Below, piece after piece: positions 22,989 to 30,769 of a DNA stretch of 39,854 nt (positions within the stretch are counted from its first letter, which is position 1; every line of letters starts with the position of its first letter). The notes below the pieces were generated by a model. The model was not told where the DNA came from. It was given only the letters and a program-made list of their open reading frames with translations, and searched no databases. The translations under genes were made by a program, and so were the position numbers. This DNA is from an uncultured Caryophanales bacterium (lineage in GTDB: Bacteria > Bacillota_I > Bacilli_A > RFN20 > CAG-826): assembly GCA_947165725.1 (NCBI GenBank), contig CAMVBL010000004.1:1-39854 (forward strand). Reading direction: 5' to 3'.

Positions 22989-24542
22989 ATGAAACAATAT
23001 GAAAGAGAAGAACAAATCATTAAGCTTTTTGATGAAAAAAAGAAGCCACTTTCCAACGCTGAAATAGAGAAAGAACTAAAGTTTACAGGTGCCTCAACTT
23101 TTACAAAAAAACTAGTGTATTACCGCTATCTTGAAAGAGATGAGGAAAACAAAACGTTTAAAAGGACTAGAAAAAAGTACAACTTGACTCAGAGAGCGCA
23201 AGAGACCGACAGTGAAGAAGAGAAGAATTATGAAATGGTTCTTAATAAAGTTTTTACCGGCTCTTTTCTGTATCACAATTTGGGACATGAATTGATTAAT
23301 TTTATGAAGGATCAAGATGGTAATCGCTATATCTACCTTAATCCGTGGGGGAATAGAGGAATAGAAGCCGAAAACGAAACAAGATATGTCTTTCACATTA
23401 TTGAATCATCATTAAAAGACGAAAAAGGAATGTATGAAATAGTTGCTGTATCTGAAGTTGATACTAATAATGATTCAGAAGATTATTATTCAAGAACTGG
23501 TGATAGAACCATTGAAAAGGAGCATTCTCCAATCTATCATAATCATTCTTTTTACGACATTTTCTATTGTGGGCCAAAAAGTGATCTTGCACACATCTAC
23601 ACTTATAGAGCAAGCAGATTGTTGGTGCCAGCTGAAAACATAAGAATAGTTGTCAAAATTAAAAGCGATGAGGCCAGTCTTGATCCATCAAATCCTAATC
23701 ACCTTAAAATCTCATTGATGTGTAATCCACAACACGACATAGCGTATGCCGATAATTCTGGAAAGAAGTATTTTGATTCACAGCGAAATGCAAACACTGA
23801 TGTTAGTGTTTTATCTGATTTAATTAATCTTGAAAATGGTTATATGCGTGAAGCCACAGATGATGATATAGACATAGAGAACCTTGATGATGAACAATGC
23901 TTTGCTGTCATCAGTGATAGAACTAATCTAGAAGACTCAACATCTAACCAAATTGCTTATTTTTTAGGACGAGACAAATCGCTTCTCTATGGTTTCATTC
24001 ATGATTTTTTAGGAGTGAGTAATGTTTCTCGCGAAGAAACTTTTGAAGTGTTCAGGGAAGAAAACAAAATAGATTTACTTTTTTTAAGTGATGAACACGC
24101 AATTGTTGTTGAAAACAAAATAGATTCATCCATCAACGGAAAAAGCAAAAGAAAAAATAGGAGAGGCAAATACAAGTCACAATTAAGTGTCTATTATGAT
24201 TTGCTTCACAAGAAGAACGATAAGAGATTTAACGAAATCGATGATGAAAATAAAAAATTCTTTGTTTTGGCTCCTGAATACAACCCTATCAACGAACAGG
24301 AACTCAGCACTGTTTACGAAAAAGGCGATCAGTATGCTTATAAAACATACAACCAATTGCTAGCTTTTATTCAGAGAAATAATTATCGACCTATGAATAT
24401 GGAACCAAGCCAACTCGGAGAATTTATGTATAAAGAGTTTGAAAAGACAATAGAATATATTAGTTGGTCAAAGGCTAAGCAACGTGAAAGAACAGCTTAT
24501 ATTCGTTTAAAACAAAAGATAACAGAATTGGATAACCAATGA
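22989..24542 (+). CDS. Winged-helix PD-(D/E)XK nuclease
   Basis: A 517-residue protein. A winged helix (about 1-55) leads to an unassigned middle domain. A C-terminal PD-(D/E)XK nuclease domain begins near 330 (HDFLGV), with EENKIDLLF (Asp about 361) and IVVENKID (Glu-Asn-Lys, about 375-377), then a YKSQLSVYYDLL helix. The layout matches PD-(D/E)XK superfamily 4 proteins common near defence genes. It is preceded by the coupled phosphatase pair and followed by a strong terminator at 24561-24584. Confidence 0.8.
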   Translation: MKQYEREEQIIKLFDEKKKPLSNAEIEKELKFTGASTFTKKLVYYRYLERDEENKTFKRTRKKYNLTQRAQETDSEEEKNYEMVLNKVFTGSFLYHNLGHELINFMKDQDGNRYIYLNPWGNRGIEAENETRYVFHIIESSLKDEKGMYEIVAVSEVDTNNDSEDYYSRTGDRTIEKEHSPIYHNHSFYDIFYCGPKSDLAHIYTYRASRLLVPAENIRIVVKIKSDEASLDPSNPNHLKISLMCNPQHDIAYADNSGKKYFDSQRNANTDVSVLSDLINLENGYMREATDDDIDIENLDDEQCFAVISDRTNLEDSTSNQIAYFLGRDKSLLYGFIHDFLGVSNVSREETFEVFREENKIDLLFLSDEHAIVVENKIDSSINGKSKRKNRRGKYKSQLSVYYDLLHKKNDKRFNEIDDENKKFFVLAPEYNPINEQELSTVYEKGDQYAYKTYNQLLAFIQRNNYRPMNMEPSQLGEFMYKEFEKTIEYISWSKAKQRERTAYIRLKQKITELDNQ

Positions 24543-24560
24543 TTGCTATTTTTATAAACG

Positions 24561-24584
24561 CCATCTATATTTAGGTGGATTTTT
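24561..24584 (+). terminator. Rho-independent terminator directly before promoter copy 4
   Basis: Stem CCATCTA (24561-24567) with TAGGTGG (24572-24578), one G-T pair, followed by ATTTTT. Its end meets the first operator base of copy 4 (24584), so the two operons are tightly packed. Confidence 0.7.
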
Positions 24585-24647
24585 GTGCATTCTTTTGCAC
24601 ATATTTTTCAATGTTTTGAATTACAAAAATAATTGTTTTAGTATACT
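24584..24647 (+). promoter_or_regulatory. Shared regulatory module, copy 4 (DUF2779 operon)
   Basis: TGTGCA (24584-24589), 6 nt, TGCACA (24596-24601), exactly 14 nt, TTGAATTA (24616-24623), 18 nt, TATACT (24642-24647). Same layout as copies 1-3. Confidence 0.8.
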
Positions 24648-24667
24648 CTCACAACCAACCAAACTTA

Positions 24668-24797
24668 CCTCCATATCAATCACCAATTCATTCTTCTTTC
24701 ACTTTCTTATCCTCCTTTATTATTAATACTCGAATTGGTGATTGATATTTCTTTACCTAATAAATCTTTAATTAAACAAATATAAAAACAAAAGGAG
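24668..24797 (+). promoter_or_regulatory. 5' leader with 17-bp hairpin and anti-Shine-Dalgarno
   Basis: ATATCAATCACCAATTC (24673-24689) pairs perfectly with GAATTGGTGATTGATAT (24732-24748). The 42-nt loop carries CCTCCTTT (24711-24718), complementary to the gene's own ribosome binding site AAAGGAG (24791-24797). A further ACCTCC lies at 24668-24672. A loop-to-binding-site interaction could switch translation of the downstream gene. Confidence 0.6.
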
Positions 24798-24808
24798 AAT
24801 TATTAACA

Positions 24809-25225
24809 ATGGAAATCAAATTAACAGTTACAGAAAAAGACAAAGTCTTATACAACTTCTTAAAGCAGTTTAAGAATGAAGAATACATGATGAAAGGCCT
24901 CAACGATGCAGTGGAAACATATGGTTTTTGCTGCGGTGATGATAGCGAACAACTTGGCTATACAACTCCAGAAAACTTAAAAGAAAGATTATGGAAATCT
25001 ATGAAGAAAGAAGATCTCCTTGATCTAAGAAATAAATACTTAGAAGAAGTTCTGTTATACGCTCAAGACTTCCATCCAAACGAAATTGATTGTGGCATTA
25101 TGAGAGGACCAGACACTGAATACTGGTTCGTCAATGATGGAGCTAGAATTGGCTATATCAGTCTCTATGCTAACTATATCAAGGCAATTGATGAAGTGCT
25201 AAATAATTGCGCTATAATAAAATAA
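24809..25225 (+). CDS. Hypothetical protein, first gene of DUF2779 operon
   Basis: A 138-residue soluble protein with no recognised domain. It has two helical halves around a Cys-Cys pair (FCCGDD, about 39-44). AAAGGAG precedes the ATG and the whole leader is structured. It is directly controlled by promoter copy 4. Its position as first gene in an operon of nuclease-like proteins suggests an accessory or regulatory role; function unknown. Confidence 0.6.
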   Translation: MEIKLTVTEKDKVLYNFLKQFKNEEYMMKGLNDAVETYGFCCGDDSEQLGYTTPENLKERLWKSMKKEDLLDLRNKYLEEVLLYAQDFHPNEIDCGIMRGPDTEYWFVNDGARIGYISLYANYIKAIDEVLNNCAIIK

Positions 25226-25254
25226 ATTAGAATAATTTGCTTAAAGGAGACACT

Positions 25255-25761
25255 ATGGAAAAAGAATTACAAAGAATAGTGGATTTGTTTGTGAGGAAAA
25301 GCTTTGCCGATCCTACGGTTTACCGTTTTGAAAAAGAAAACAAATCAGCTTTTGATGACATCAAATCTTTATTAAAAGAAAAGGGATTTAACTTGGTTAA
25401 TGTTAACTCAGCGTTAACCGTTGATTCCGAAGATTATAATATGCTAATTTCAAAAGCAGGATTTACAGGGCCTACAGGAAAAGAAACGATTAATGACTGT
25501 TTCGTTAGCGATGAGCAAAAAAAGAGTTTGGTTACCATTGCTAAATTGAGAGAAATAGAAGAACGAGTCAACAATAAAACCGTGCTTGTGGTTGAATATA
25601 ATGATCAAGTGTTGAACAATCACACATTCTATGAAACAGTGCGTTCTTGGCTAAAAGATGGTGTGCCGTCGCTTAGGTCGATAAAAGGCATTGTCTATTT
25701 AGAAACTACTGAAAAAATAAGAGATTTCTGTTTATATGGAATCGTGTATCGAAAAAAATAA
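25255..25761 (+). CDS. Hypothetical protein upstream of DUF2779 nuclease
   Basis: A 168-residue protein with no recognised domain. I start at the ATG at 25255, because AAAGGAG lies about 7 nt upstream; an earlier TTG (25237) would include that site. The gene precedes the DUF2779 gene by 40 nt. The tail (IKGIVYLETTEKIRDFCLYGIVYRKK) is beta-rich. It is probably a partner of the nuclease; no further claim can be supported. Confidence 0.65.
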   Translation: MEKELQRIVDLFVRKSFADPTVYRFEKENKSAFDDIKSLLKEKGFNLVNVNSALTVDSEDYNMLISKAGFTGPTGKETINDCFVSDEQKKSLVTIAKLREIEERVNNKTVLVVEYNDQVLNNHTFYETVRSWLKDGVPSLRSIKGIVYLETTEKIRDFCLYGIVYRKK

Positions 25762-25801
25762 TCTGACATTTTATCAAAAAAGGCAAATAAAAAGAGAAGT
25801 T

Positions 25802-27895
25802 ATGATTACAAAATCAGTAGTGAAAGACTATGTTACAAAAAGATGCGGTTATCTTACTAAGTGTGAATTAGAAGATAAGACATTAATAGAATTATTAAAG
25901 ACTGCTGCCGCTAATTCCAGCGAATATCAAACTATATTATCAATTGATAAAGAGATGTCTTTTAACGAAGACGATGATGGTGATGAAGTTTTTAATATTC
26001 TTGAGCTTTTAAATGAGCATCCAAACTTACGCACCACAGTTGAAACAATCTTAAATTCCCAAAAGAAAAATCCCGTCGAAAAGCTTGTTGATAAATATAC
26101 AGACAAACAACTTTTAGGCGAATTAGCCAGAAAATATATTGAAAGTCAATACAAAGCAAAAGGATTTAGATGCGATGTTGATCAATTTGGCAATGAAATC
26201 ATAAATCAAAAAGAAATTGTTGATAACACAATCAGAGCTTTAGCAAATCCTGAAATAAAAATCATCTTTGAAGGTCAACTGGAAGTCGATAATCTAAGAG
26301 CGAGATTTGATGCTCTCATCAAAGAAGAAAATGGCTGGTATACATTGTTAGAAGCCAAAGGCACTAATAGTGTTTGCAATCAAAAAGATGATAAGTTAAC
26401 TGATACCAAAATCAAAGATAAGTATCTATATGATTTATTATTCCAATATTACGTCTATAGAAAATATGGTCTGAATTTCAATAGGATTGGTTTCATTACC
26501 CTCAACAGAAATTATCGATTAGGTAAGCATTGTTATCCAGTTGCAGACGATGAACTAAACAGCTTTTTCCGTATAAAGTTTGATCTCAATTTTGAAAAAG
26601 AAACAATAAGTATTTTGGAATATGTTGATAGTCAGCGATACACAGTGAAACATGGAACTGCAAAGCCTCAACAACTTATAGACGAGGTAATTCAAGAGAT
26701 TGAAGATATTGCTGCTTCTAAACCAATTCCTCCTAAGAAATGTTACTCATGTAGAAAAGGACCTATTTGCCCATTTTTAACAGCGTGTTTTCCTGACGCC
26801 AATGATGGTAACTCAATCTTTAAACTAACCAATTGGGGCAGTTATGGCGGCATTCCTTCAACTATGCAAGTGATTATTGACGAAAGAGAAATTTACAAGA
26901 TTTCCGATATTCCTGCTGATATCATCAATAAAAAATACCCTCCAACAAAAACTAGTAAGGAAACAGGCATTACTAAAAACAATAACGCTTTTGCTCAGAT
27001 TGCGATGGAAAAAGGCATATATGAAAACAAGTATGTTTTAGATAAAGACGGCCTTGCTGCTGAATTAAGCAGATATTTAAATAATGATGTTGATTATCTC
27101 TTATTCTTCGATTTCGAATCTTTCCAAGATCCTTTCCCATTAGTGGAATATGCCGCTCCATACAAACAAATTGTTTCTCAATATTCAATGCACGTGGTTA
27201 GCAAAAACTATGATTTAACTAAGCATGATTTCGATAAAGGCATCGGTGGTGGTATTACTCACAAAGAATTTATTGGTAACCCAGACGACGATAACTATGA
27301 AAATCCATCAATTAGACTATATCAGACATTGCTTAAACAGTTAGAAGACTGTGGAATAGATCCTTATTCTTCAAGATATAGAGTCATAGTGTTCAATAAG
27401 AGTTTTGAAGAAACGCGTATGAAAGAATTTGTAGAAGAATATCCTGGTTTATGTGATTCTAAGCTAATTAAATTTGTTGATAATTTTAAAAATAACATTA
27501 TCGACTTATTAGAATTCTTTACAAAGGGATTAATCTATTCTAGAGATTTCTATGGTAAAGGTTCTTTAAAAGTGGTTCAACCAAAACTAATAGGAGATGC
27601 AGATGTTCAAGCGTTCTACAAAGCACAGAATCTAATGTTCGATTTAAATAACACTCTTGATTATCACAAGGGAGATAAGTGCTTGGTCTTTAATGGCGCT
27701 ATTTGTCTAGATTTATACAAGTCCTTGCTCATTAGACATCACAAAGGTGAAAAAGATGAAGGCATTCCTACGAACGATTTATTAAGAGAAGCACTTGCTT
27801 ATTGTAAGATTGATTCATGGGGTACTGTCATTATCTTTGATATTCTTAAAAATGTTTGCGAAGGTAAATTAAAGTTAGATGCACGTTATCTTTAA
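25802..27895 (+). CDS. Cas4/RecB-like nuclease fused to DUF2779
   Basis: A 697-residue protein. The N-terminal half is a Cas4/RecB-type nuclease: RFDALI (Asp about 169) and LLEAKGT (Glu184, Lys186), then a QYYVYRKYG helix. A Cys cluster (about 314-330: CYSC...CPF...C) is likely to bind an Fe-S cluster or zinc. The C-terminal half is DUF2779, an exonuclease-like domain with DFESF (about 437), VFNKSFEE..MKEF and AYCKIDSW. I start at 25802 because AAGAGAAG lies upstream; an in-frame ATG at 25736 would overlap the previous gene. DUF2779 proteins occur in DNA-repair and phage-defence settings. Confidence 0.85.
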   Translation: MITKSVVKDYVTKRCGYLTKCELEDKTLIELLKTAAANSSEYQTILSIDKEMSFNEDDDGDEVFNILELLNEHPNLRTTVETILNSQKKNPVEKLVDKYTDKQLLGELARKYIESQYKAKGFRCDVDQFGNEIINQKEIVDNTIRALANPEIKIIFEGQLEVDNLRARFDALIKEENGWYTLLEAKGTNSVCNQKDDKLTDTKIKDKYLYDLLFQYYVYRKYGLNFNRIGFITLNRNYRLGKHCYPVADDELNSFFRIKFDLNFEKETISILEYVDSQRYTVKHGTAKPQQLIDEVIQEIEDIAASKPIPPKKCYSCRKGPICPFLTACFPDANDGNSIFKLTNWGSYGGIPSTMQVIIDEREIYKISDIPADIINKKYPPTKTSKETGITKNNNAFAQIAMEKGIYENKYVLDKDGLAAELSRYLNNDVDYLLFFDFESFQDPFPLVEYAAPYKQIVSQYSMHVVSKNYDLTKHDFDKGIGGGITHKEFIGNPDDDNYENPSIRLYQTLLKQLEDCGIDPYSSRYRVIVFNKSFEETRMKEFVEEYPGLCDSKLIKFVDNFKNNIIDLLEFFTKGLIYSRDFYGKGSLKVVQPKLIGDADVQAFYKAQNLMFDLNNTLDYHKGDKCLVFNGAICLDLYKSLLIRHHKGEKDEGIPTNDLLREALAYCKIDSWGTVIIFDILKNVCEGKLKLDARYL

Positions 27896-27914
27896 TAAGG
27901 AAGAGAATAAAAAT

Positions 27915-28853
27915 ATGAAGAAAGAACAATTTAAAGAATGGCTTAAGGTGAATACAACCAATAAAGATAGAACGATAAGCAGCATAATTTCGAGGATTAA
28001 TCGTATTGAAAACGCTTATGGTGATTTGGATACAATTAAAAAAAGCAAATTTATCAAAATTCTTTCTGAATTTGAATTTAGCAAAAACGAATTTGATGCC
28101 GGGAAAATGCCAATGCATAAAATCGTTATGCATGGTAACTATTATGATGACACCAGTAGCCTTAGAAAAGATTTGAAGCTTTATTATGATTTCCTTTTTT
28201 ATAACAACGATAGTTATAGACTATTCTTGGCTCATTTTGGCATTAGAGAAAAAGAATTCTTTGATTATGGACTAAAAAGCCTAATCTTCGTAGATCCTAA
28301 CGATGCTTATAAACAAATGAAACAACTAATCAATGCTTTGTTAAACGGGGGGCAAACGTTGTTTATTCGCTCCTACGGTAAGAACGGTGCTGGCGACCAT
28401 GTTTTTATAAATTTATATAAGGATCTTTTTCCAAAAAGCGACATTCAAATAGATAAATCTAACAACACCAGACCGAAGCAATTAATCCAACGATATAAAG
28501 GAATTAGAATAGGCACAAACACCGTAGATGGTGACACGTATAACTATATTTTATCTCACATATTTGCTAATACTAAAAACCCGCTATTTTTTGAAGGAGC
28601 ATTCAATTATTGCTTATGCCCGAAAATATATGATCCGTTCACAGGCAAAGAATGCAGCCTTGGCTGGAACGAGAACTTTTCTAAACAGCTACTTAGCAAA
28701 GTAAAAAAAGATTATCAGAAAACTATAAAATTAATAGAAGAATTCATTTCCGATAATGACATAATTAACAGAATCGATTTCTACTGTGCAAAGAATAATT
28801 TGTCCAAGCAAGAGATTCAAGATATTAAAAAGAATTGGTCATTTTCTGCTTAG
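27915..28853 (+). CDS. Hypothetical protein with restriction-like N-terminal domain
   Basis: A 312-residue protein. The N-terminal about 100 residues (FKEWLKVNTTNKDRTISSIISRINRIENAYGDLD) match a SAM-like helical module found at the N-terminus of several restriction or phage-type endonucleases. The C-terminal half has no clear motif. I start at 27915 because AAGGAAGAG lies 9-10 nt upstream; an ATG at 27879 precedes it and overlaps the DUF2779 gene. It is the last gene of the operon. A terminator-like hairpin is at 28880-28917. Confidence 0.65.
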   Translation: MKKEQFKEWLKVNTTNKDRTISSIISRINRIENAYGDLDTIKKSKFIKILSEFEFSKNEFDAGKMPMHKIVMHGNYYDDTSSLRKDLKLYYDFLFYNNDSYRLFLAHFGIREKEFFDYGLKSLIFVDPNDAYKQMKQLINALLNGGQTLFIRSYGKNGAGDHVFINLYKDLFPKSDIQIDKSNNTRPKQLIQRYKGIRIGTNTVDGDTYNYILSHIFANTKNPLFFEGAFNYCLCPKIYDPFTGKECSLGWNENFSKQLLSKVKKDYQKTIKLIEEFISDNDIINRIDFYCAKNNLSKQEIQDIKKNWSFSA

Positions 28854-28879
28854 CAAAACAACTACTAATAATAAAATTG

Positions 28880-28917
28880 AAGATGAAAATTAAGAGGAAT
28901 GGAACCTCATCTTTTTT
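28880..28917 (+). terminator. Terminator-like hairpin
   Basis: AAGATGA (28880-28886) pairs with TCATCTT (28907-28913), followed by a T-run. The inner loop can form a second stem, GAGG/CCTC. Confidence 0.6.
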
Positions 28918-28930
28918 GCTCATAACGCTT

Positions 28931-29018
28931 TTGCAATCATTACTAGAGTAAAATAATATTTTTTTGATTTTGTTCAATAGAAGGAACAAAAATCGCCGTT
29001 TACTGACAACGGCTTTTT
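28931..29018 (+). ncRNA. Candidate small RNA or attenuator leader
   Basis: A promoter-like pair TTGCAA (28931-28936), 17 nt, TAATAT (28954-28959) is followed by a perfect 8-bp hairpin TTTTGTTC/GAACAAAA (28968-28991). A strong terminator follows: GCCGTT-N7-AACGGC with TTTTT (28995-29018). Transcription from the pair would give an RNA of about 53 nt ending 22 nt before the next gene. It is either a free small RNA or an attenuator of the 29040 operon. Confidence 0.5.
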
Positions 29019-29039
29019 ATCTGCACATAATAGAGGTGC

Positions 29040-29423
29040 ATGAATGACCTTATAACAAGTGCTTTAAATAACAATGAACGTTTTATCAGACAATTCAATT
29101 TGGTGCCCAATATCGCCTATTTGACATTGCTTTACTATCAATTCAGTTATCTGCGGAGCTTATCAGATAGCGATAAAAACAAAGAAGATATTGTTTGTAG
29201 TTATTTTGAAAGAAACTATCAATCACCGCATGTAGTTATTATGAGCCATTACAAGGATAAGAAGAGATATACGCTTAGACGGATAAGACTCAAAGAAGAT
29301 ATCTATAAAGATTTAGAAACGATATATAAAGACGATAAGGAAACACCGTTAGATGATGATTTACTAAATCAGTTTCTAAATCTATATGAGAAATACGATA
29401 ACGAAATAAGGAAAATAAAATGA
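29040..29423 (+). CDS. Hypothetical helical protein
   Basis: A 127-residue protein of mixed charge, with a hydrophobic N-terminal half and a Lys/Asp-rich C-terminus. GAGGT lies only 2 nt upstream of the ATG, so the start may need revision. The next gene overlaps its stop (ATGA), so they are coupled. A strong terminator lies directly upstream. Function unknown. Confidence 0.6.
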   Translation: MNDLITSALNNNERFIRQFNLVPNIAYLTLLYYQFSYLRSLSDSDKNKEDIVCSYFERNYQSPHVVIMSHYKDKKRYTLRRIRLKEDIYKDLETIYKDDKETPLDDDLLNQFLNLYEKYDNEIRKIK

Positions 29424-29863
29424 TTAATGTATTTGATAAAAACAATTTAGAAGAGGCTTCCAAAAAGGAACCAATAATTTGCTACTATTCTGAAGATGGA
29501 GCGTGTGGCCCAAGCGGACTATTCTTTGTGGCTTTCTCTGATAGATCCTGCTATGGATACAGTACATACTATGAAAAATCAGATAAAGAACTTATCCGCA
29601 ATATTATTGAACACGTCCCTGAACTTAGACAAGTAGTGGGTTTTTCTGGCAATCTCAATCACAAAAGAGAAATGTGCGATAATTTAGAAATGGTTTATCT
29701 TGGGCTTGGTAATCACGCCCTTATTAAAGAAGACTTGCTTAAACAAATGAAAGAATATGAAGGCAAATATGAGTATGAACGATTCAAACAACTTGTTGAA
29801 AACTATGTGAGTGGAGATATCTATGAGATATGGAGTCTAGTTAAAAGCGCCATCAATCAATGA
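29420..29863 (+). CDS. Hypothetical protein, translationally coupled
   Basis: A 147-residue protein with a Cys-containing N-terminal segment (CYYSEDGACGPSG) and a helical C-terminus. The start overlaps the previous TGA (ATGA). No family recognised. Confidence 0.6.
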   Translation: MINVFDKNNLEEASKKEPIICYYSEDGACGPSGLFFVAFSDRSCYGYSTYYEKSDKELIRNIIEHVPELRQVVGFSGNLNHKREMCDNLEMVYLGLGNHALIKEDLLKQMKEYEGKYEYERFKQLVENYVSGDIYEIWSLVKSAINQ

Positions 29864-29870
29864 TTAGTTA

Positions 29871-29888
29871 TGTACCAATGTATGCACA
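29871..29888 (+). promoter_or_regulatory. Degenerate copy of the TGTGCA-N6-TGCACA operator
   Basis: TGTACC (29871-29876), 6 nt, TGCACA (29883-29888). One half-site is intact and the other has two changes. The position at which the -35 would lie has no good match, so the copy is weak. Confidence 0.3.
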
Positions 29889-29940
29889 AAAACTCAGAAA
29901 AGAAGAAATAAGAATAAATACCATATAAAATGGAGATGTT

Positions 29941-30093
29941 ATGAAAAAAGAAACAATCAAAATCAAAGTAGATCAAACAAAGCTTCCTAATAAGCTTCAT
30001 TTTGAAGTGCAAAAAACAACCAGCGCCACTATCTATAAGCCTAAAAAAGGTAAAGGCAGCTTCAAAAGAAACAAAAAGGTGGATGAAGAATAA
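29941..30093 (+). CDS. Small basic protein
   Basis: A 50-residue Lys-rich protein (about one third Lys/Arg) with an uncommon GKGSF core. GGAG lies 6 nt before the ATG. Its stop overlaps the next ATG (TAATG), so translation is coupled. It may bind nucleic acid because of its charge. Function unknown. Confidence 0.6.
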   Translation: MKKETIKIKVDQTKLPNKLHFEVQKTTSATIYKPKKGKGSFKRNKKVDEE

Positions 30094-30551
30094 TGAAATT
30101 AATAATGTTAGGCTTTTCTAAACAAAAATCATATGAAGACAAATGCATCGCAGAATTTACAACGCAATATGAGCCAATGATTATTTCTTCTGAAATGAAA
30201 TATAAACCAGAATTACTTATCAAAAACAAAGTCTATGACGCTGACGTAACATTATCTTCTTTTTGCTGGTGGTCTAATAGAAATGATAATCAGCATAGTA
30301 CTCATATTAGAAACTCTTGCTTACCATATTCATTCATCTCGTCAAAGATTGAAGAAATAGTGGATATCAACCTCGATACTAAACATCCATATGTGAAATA
30401 CAAAACCACCTTAGCGGACCAAACATTCGATATGGCATTGTATTATCCTGAACGAGATGAAGATGATGAACCGATTAAAGATGTCTTTGAAATAGGTGAC
30501 ACAATCGTGGGTTTATTCAAAGCAAAAGTTAAAATTAAAAAGATTACATAA
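30093..30551 (+). CDS. Hypothetical protein
   Basis: A 152-residue soluble protein with a Trp-rich segment (CWWSN, about 58-62) and beta-rich C-terminal half. It is coupled to the small basic protein by a TAATG overlap. No family recognised. Confidence 0.6.
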   Translation: MKLIMLGFSKQKSYEDKCIAEFTTQYEPMIISSEMKYKPELLIKNKVYDADVTLSSFCWWSNRNDNQHSTHIRNSCLPYSFISSKIEEIVDINLDTKHPYVKYKTTLADQTFDMALYYPERDEDDEPIKDVFEIGDTIVGLFKAKVKIKKIT

Positions 30552-30607
30552 GTAACAATAAATGATGTTGAAATTTGATTTCTAACAAGTATATATTATT
30601 TGCACAA

Positions 30608-30738
30608 CCATAAAGAGTGTGGCTAGGGACAAGCCCTGTGATCCACCGACAACCCAAGTAATGTTGGGTGTCAAAGCTTGTACGATGGGATAAATAAAAC
30701 AATAAATATTGCTCCTGTCGTGACGATGGGAGTTTTTT
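30608..30738 (+). promoter_or_regulatory. S-box (SAM-I) riboswitch with terminator
   Basis: The S-box core is recognisable in order: AAAGAG, AGGGACAAGCCCT (30624-30636), GTGATCCACCGACAACCC, GGGTGTCAAA (30665-30674), GC, then TACGATGGGATAA (30681-30693). A terminator follows: CTCCTGTCG-TGA-CGATGGGAG (30712-30732) with TTTTTT. S-boxes bind S-adenosylmethionine and terminate transcription when it is plentiful. The downstream gene is an ECF S-component, consistent with uptake of methionine or a precursor. Confidence 0.8.
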
Positions 30739-30769
30739 AATCTCTCTTTATGGTTAGTAAGGAGGGATT

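Noticed and set aside
29030..29044. Extra operator copy around CTGCACATAATAGAGGTGCA
   Set aside because: Half-sites are in the wrong order and spacing compared with TGTGCA-N6-TGCACA.
30608..30738. THF, TPP or cobalamin riboswitch before the ECF gene
   Set aside because: The order AAGAG, GGGA...CCC, GACAACC, GGTGTCAAA, GATGGGATAA fits the S-box. The hallmarks of the other classes are absent.
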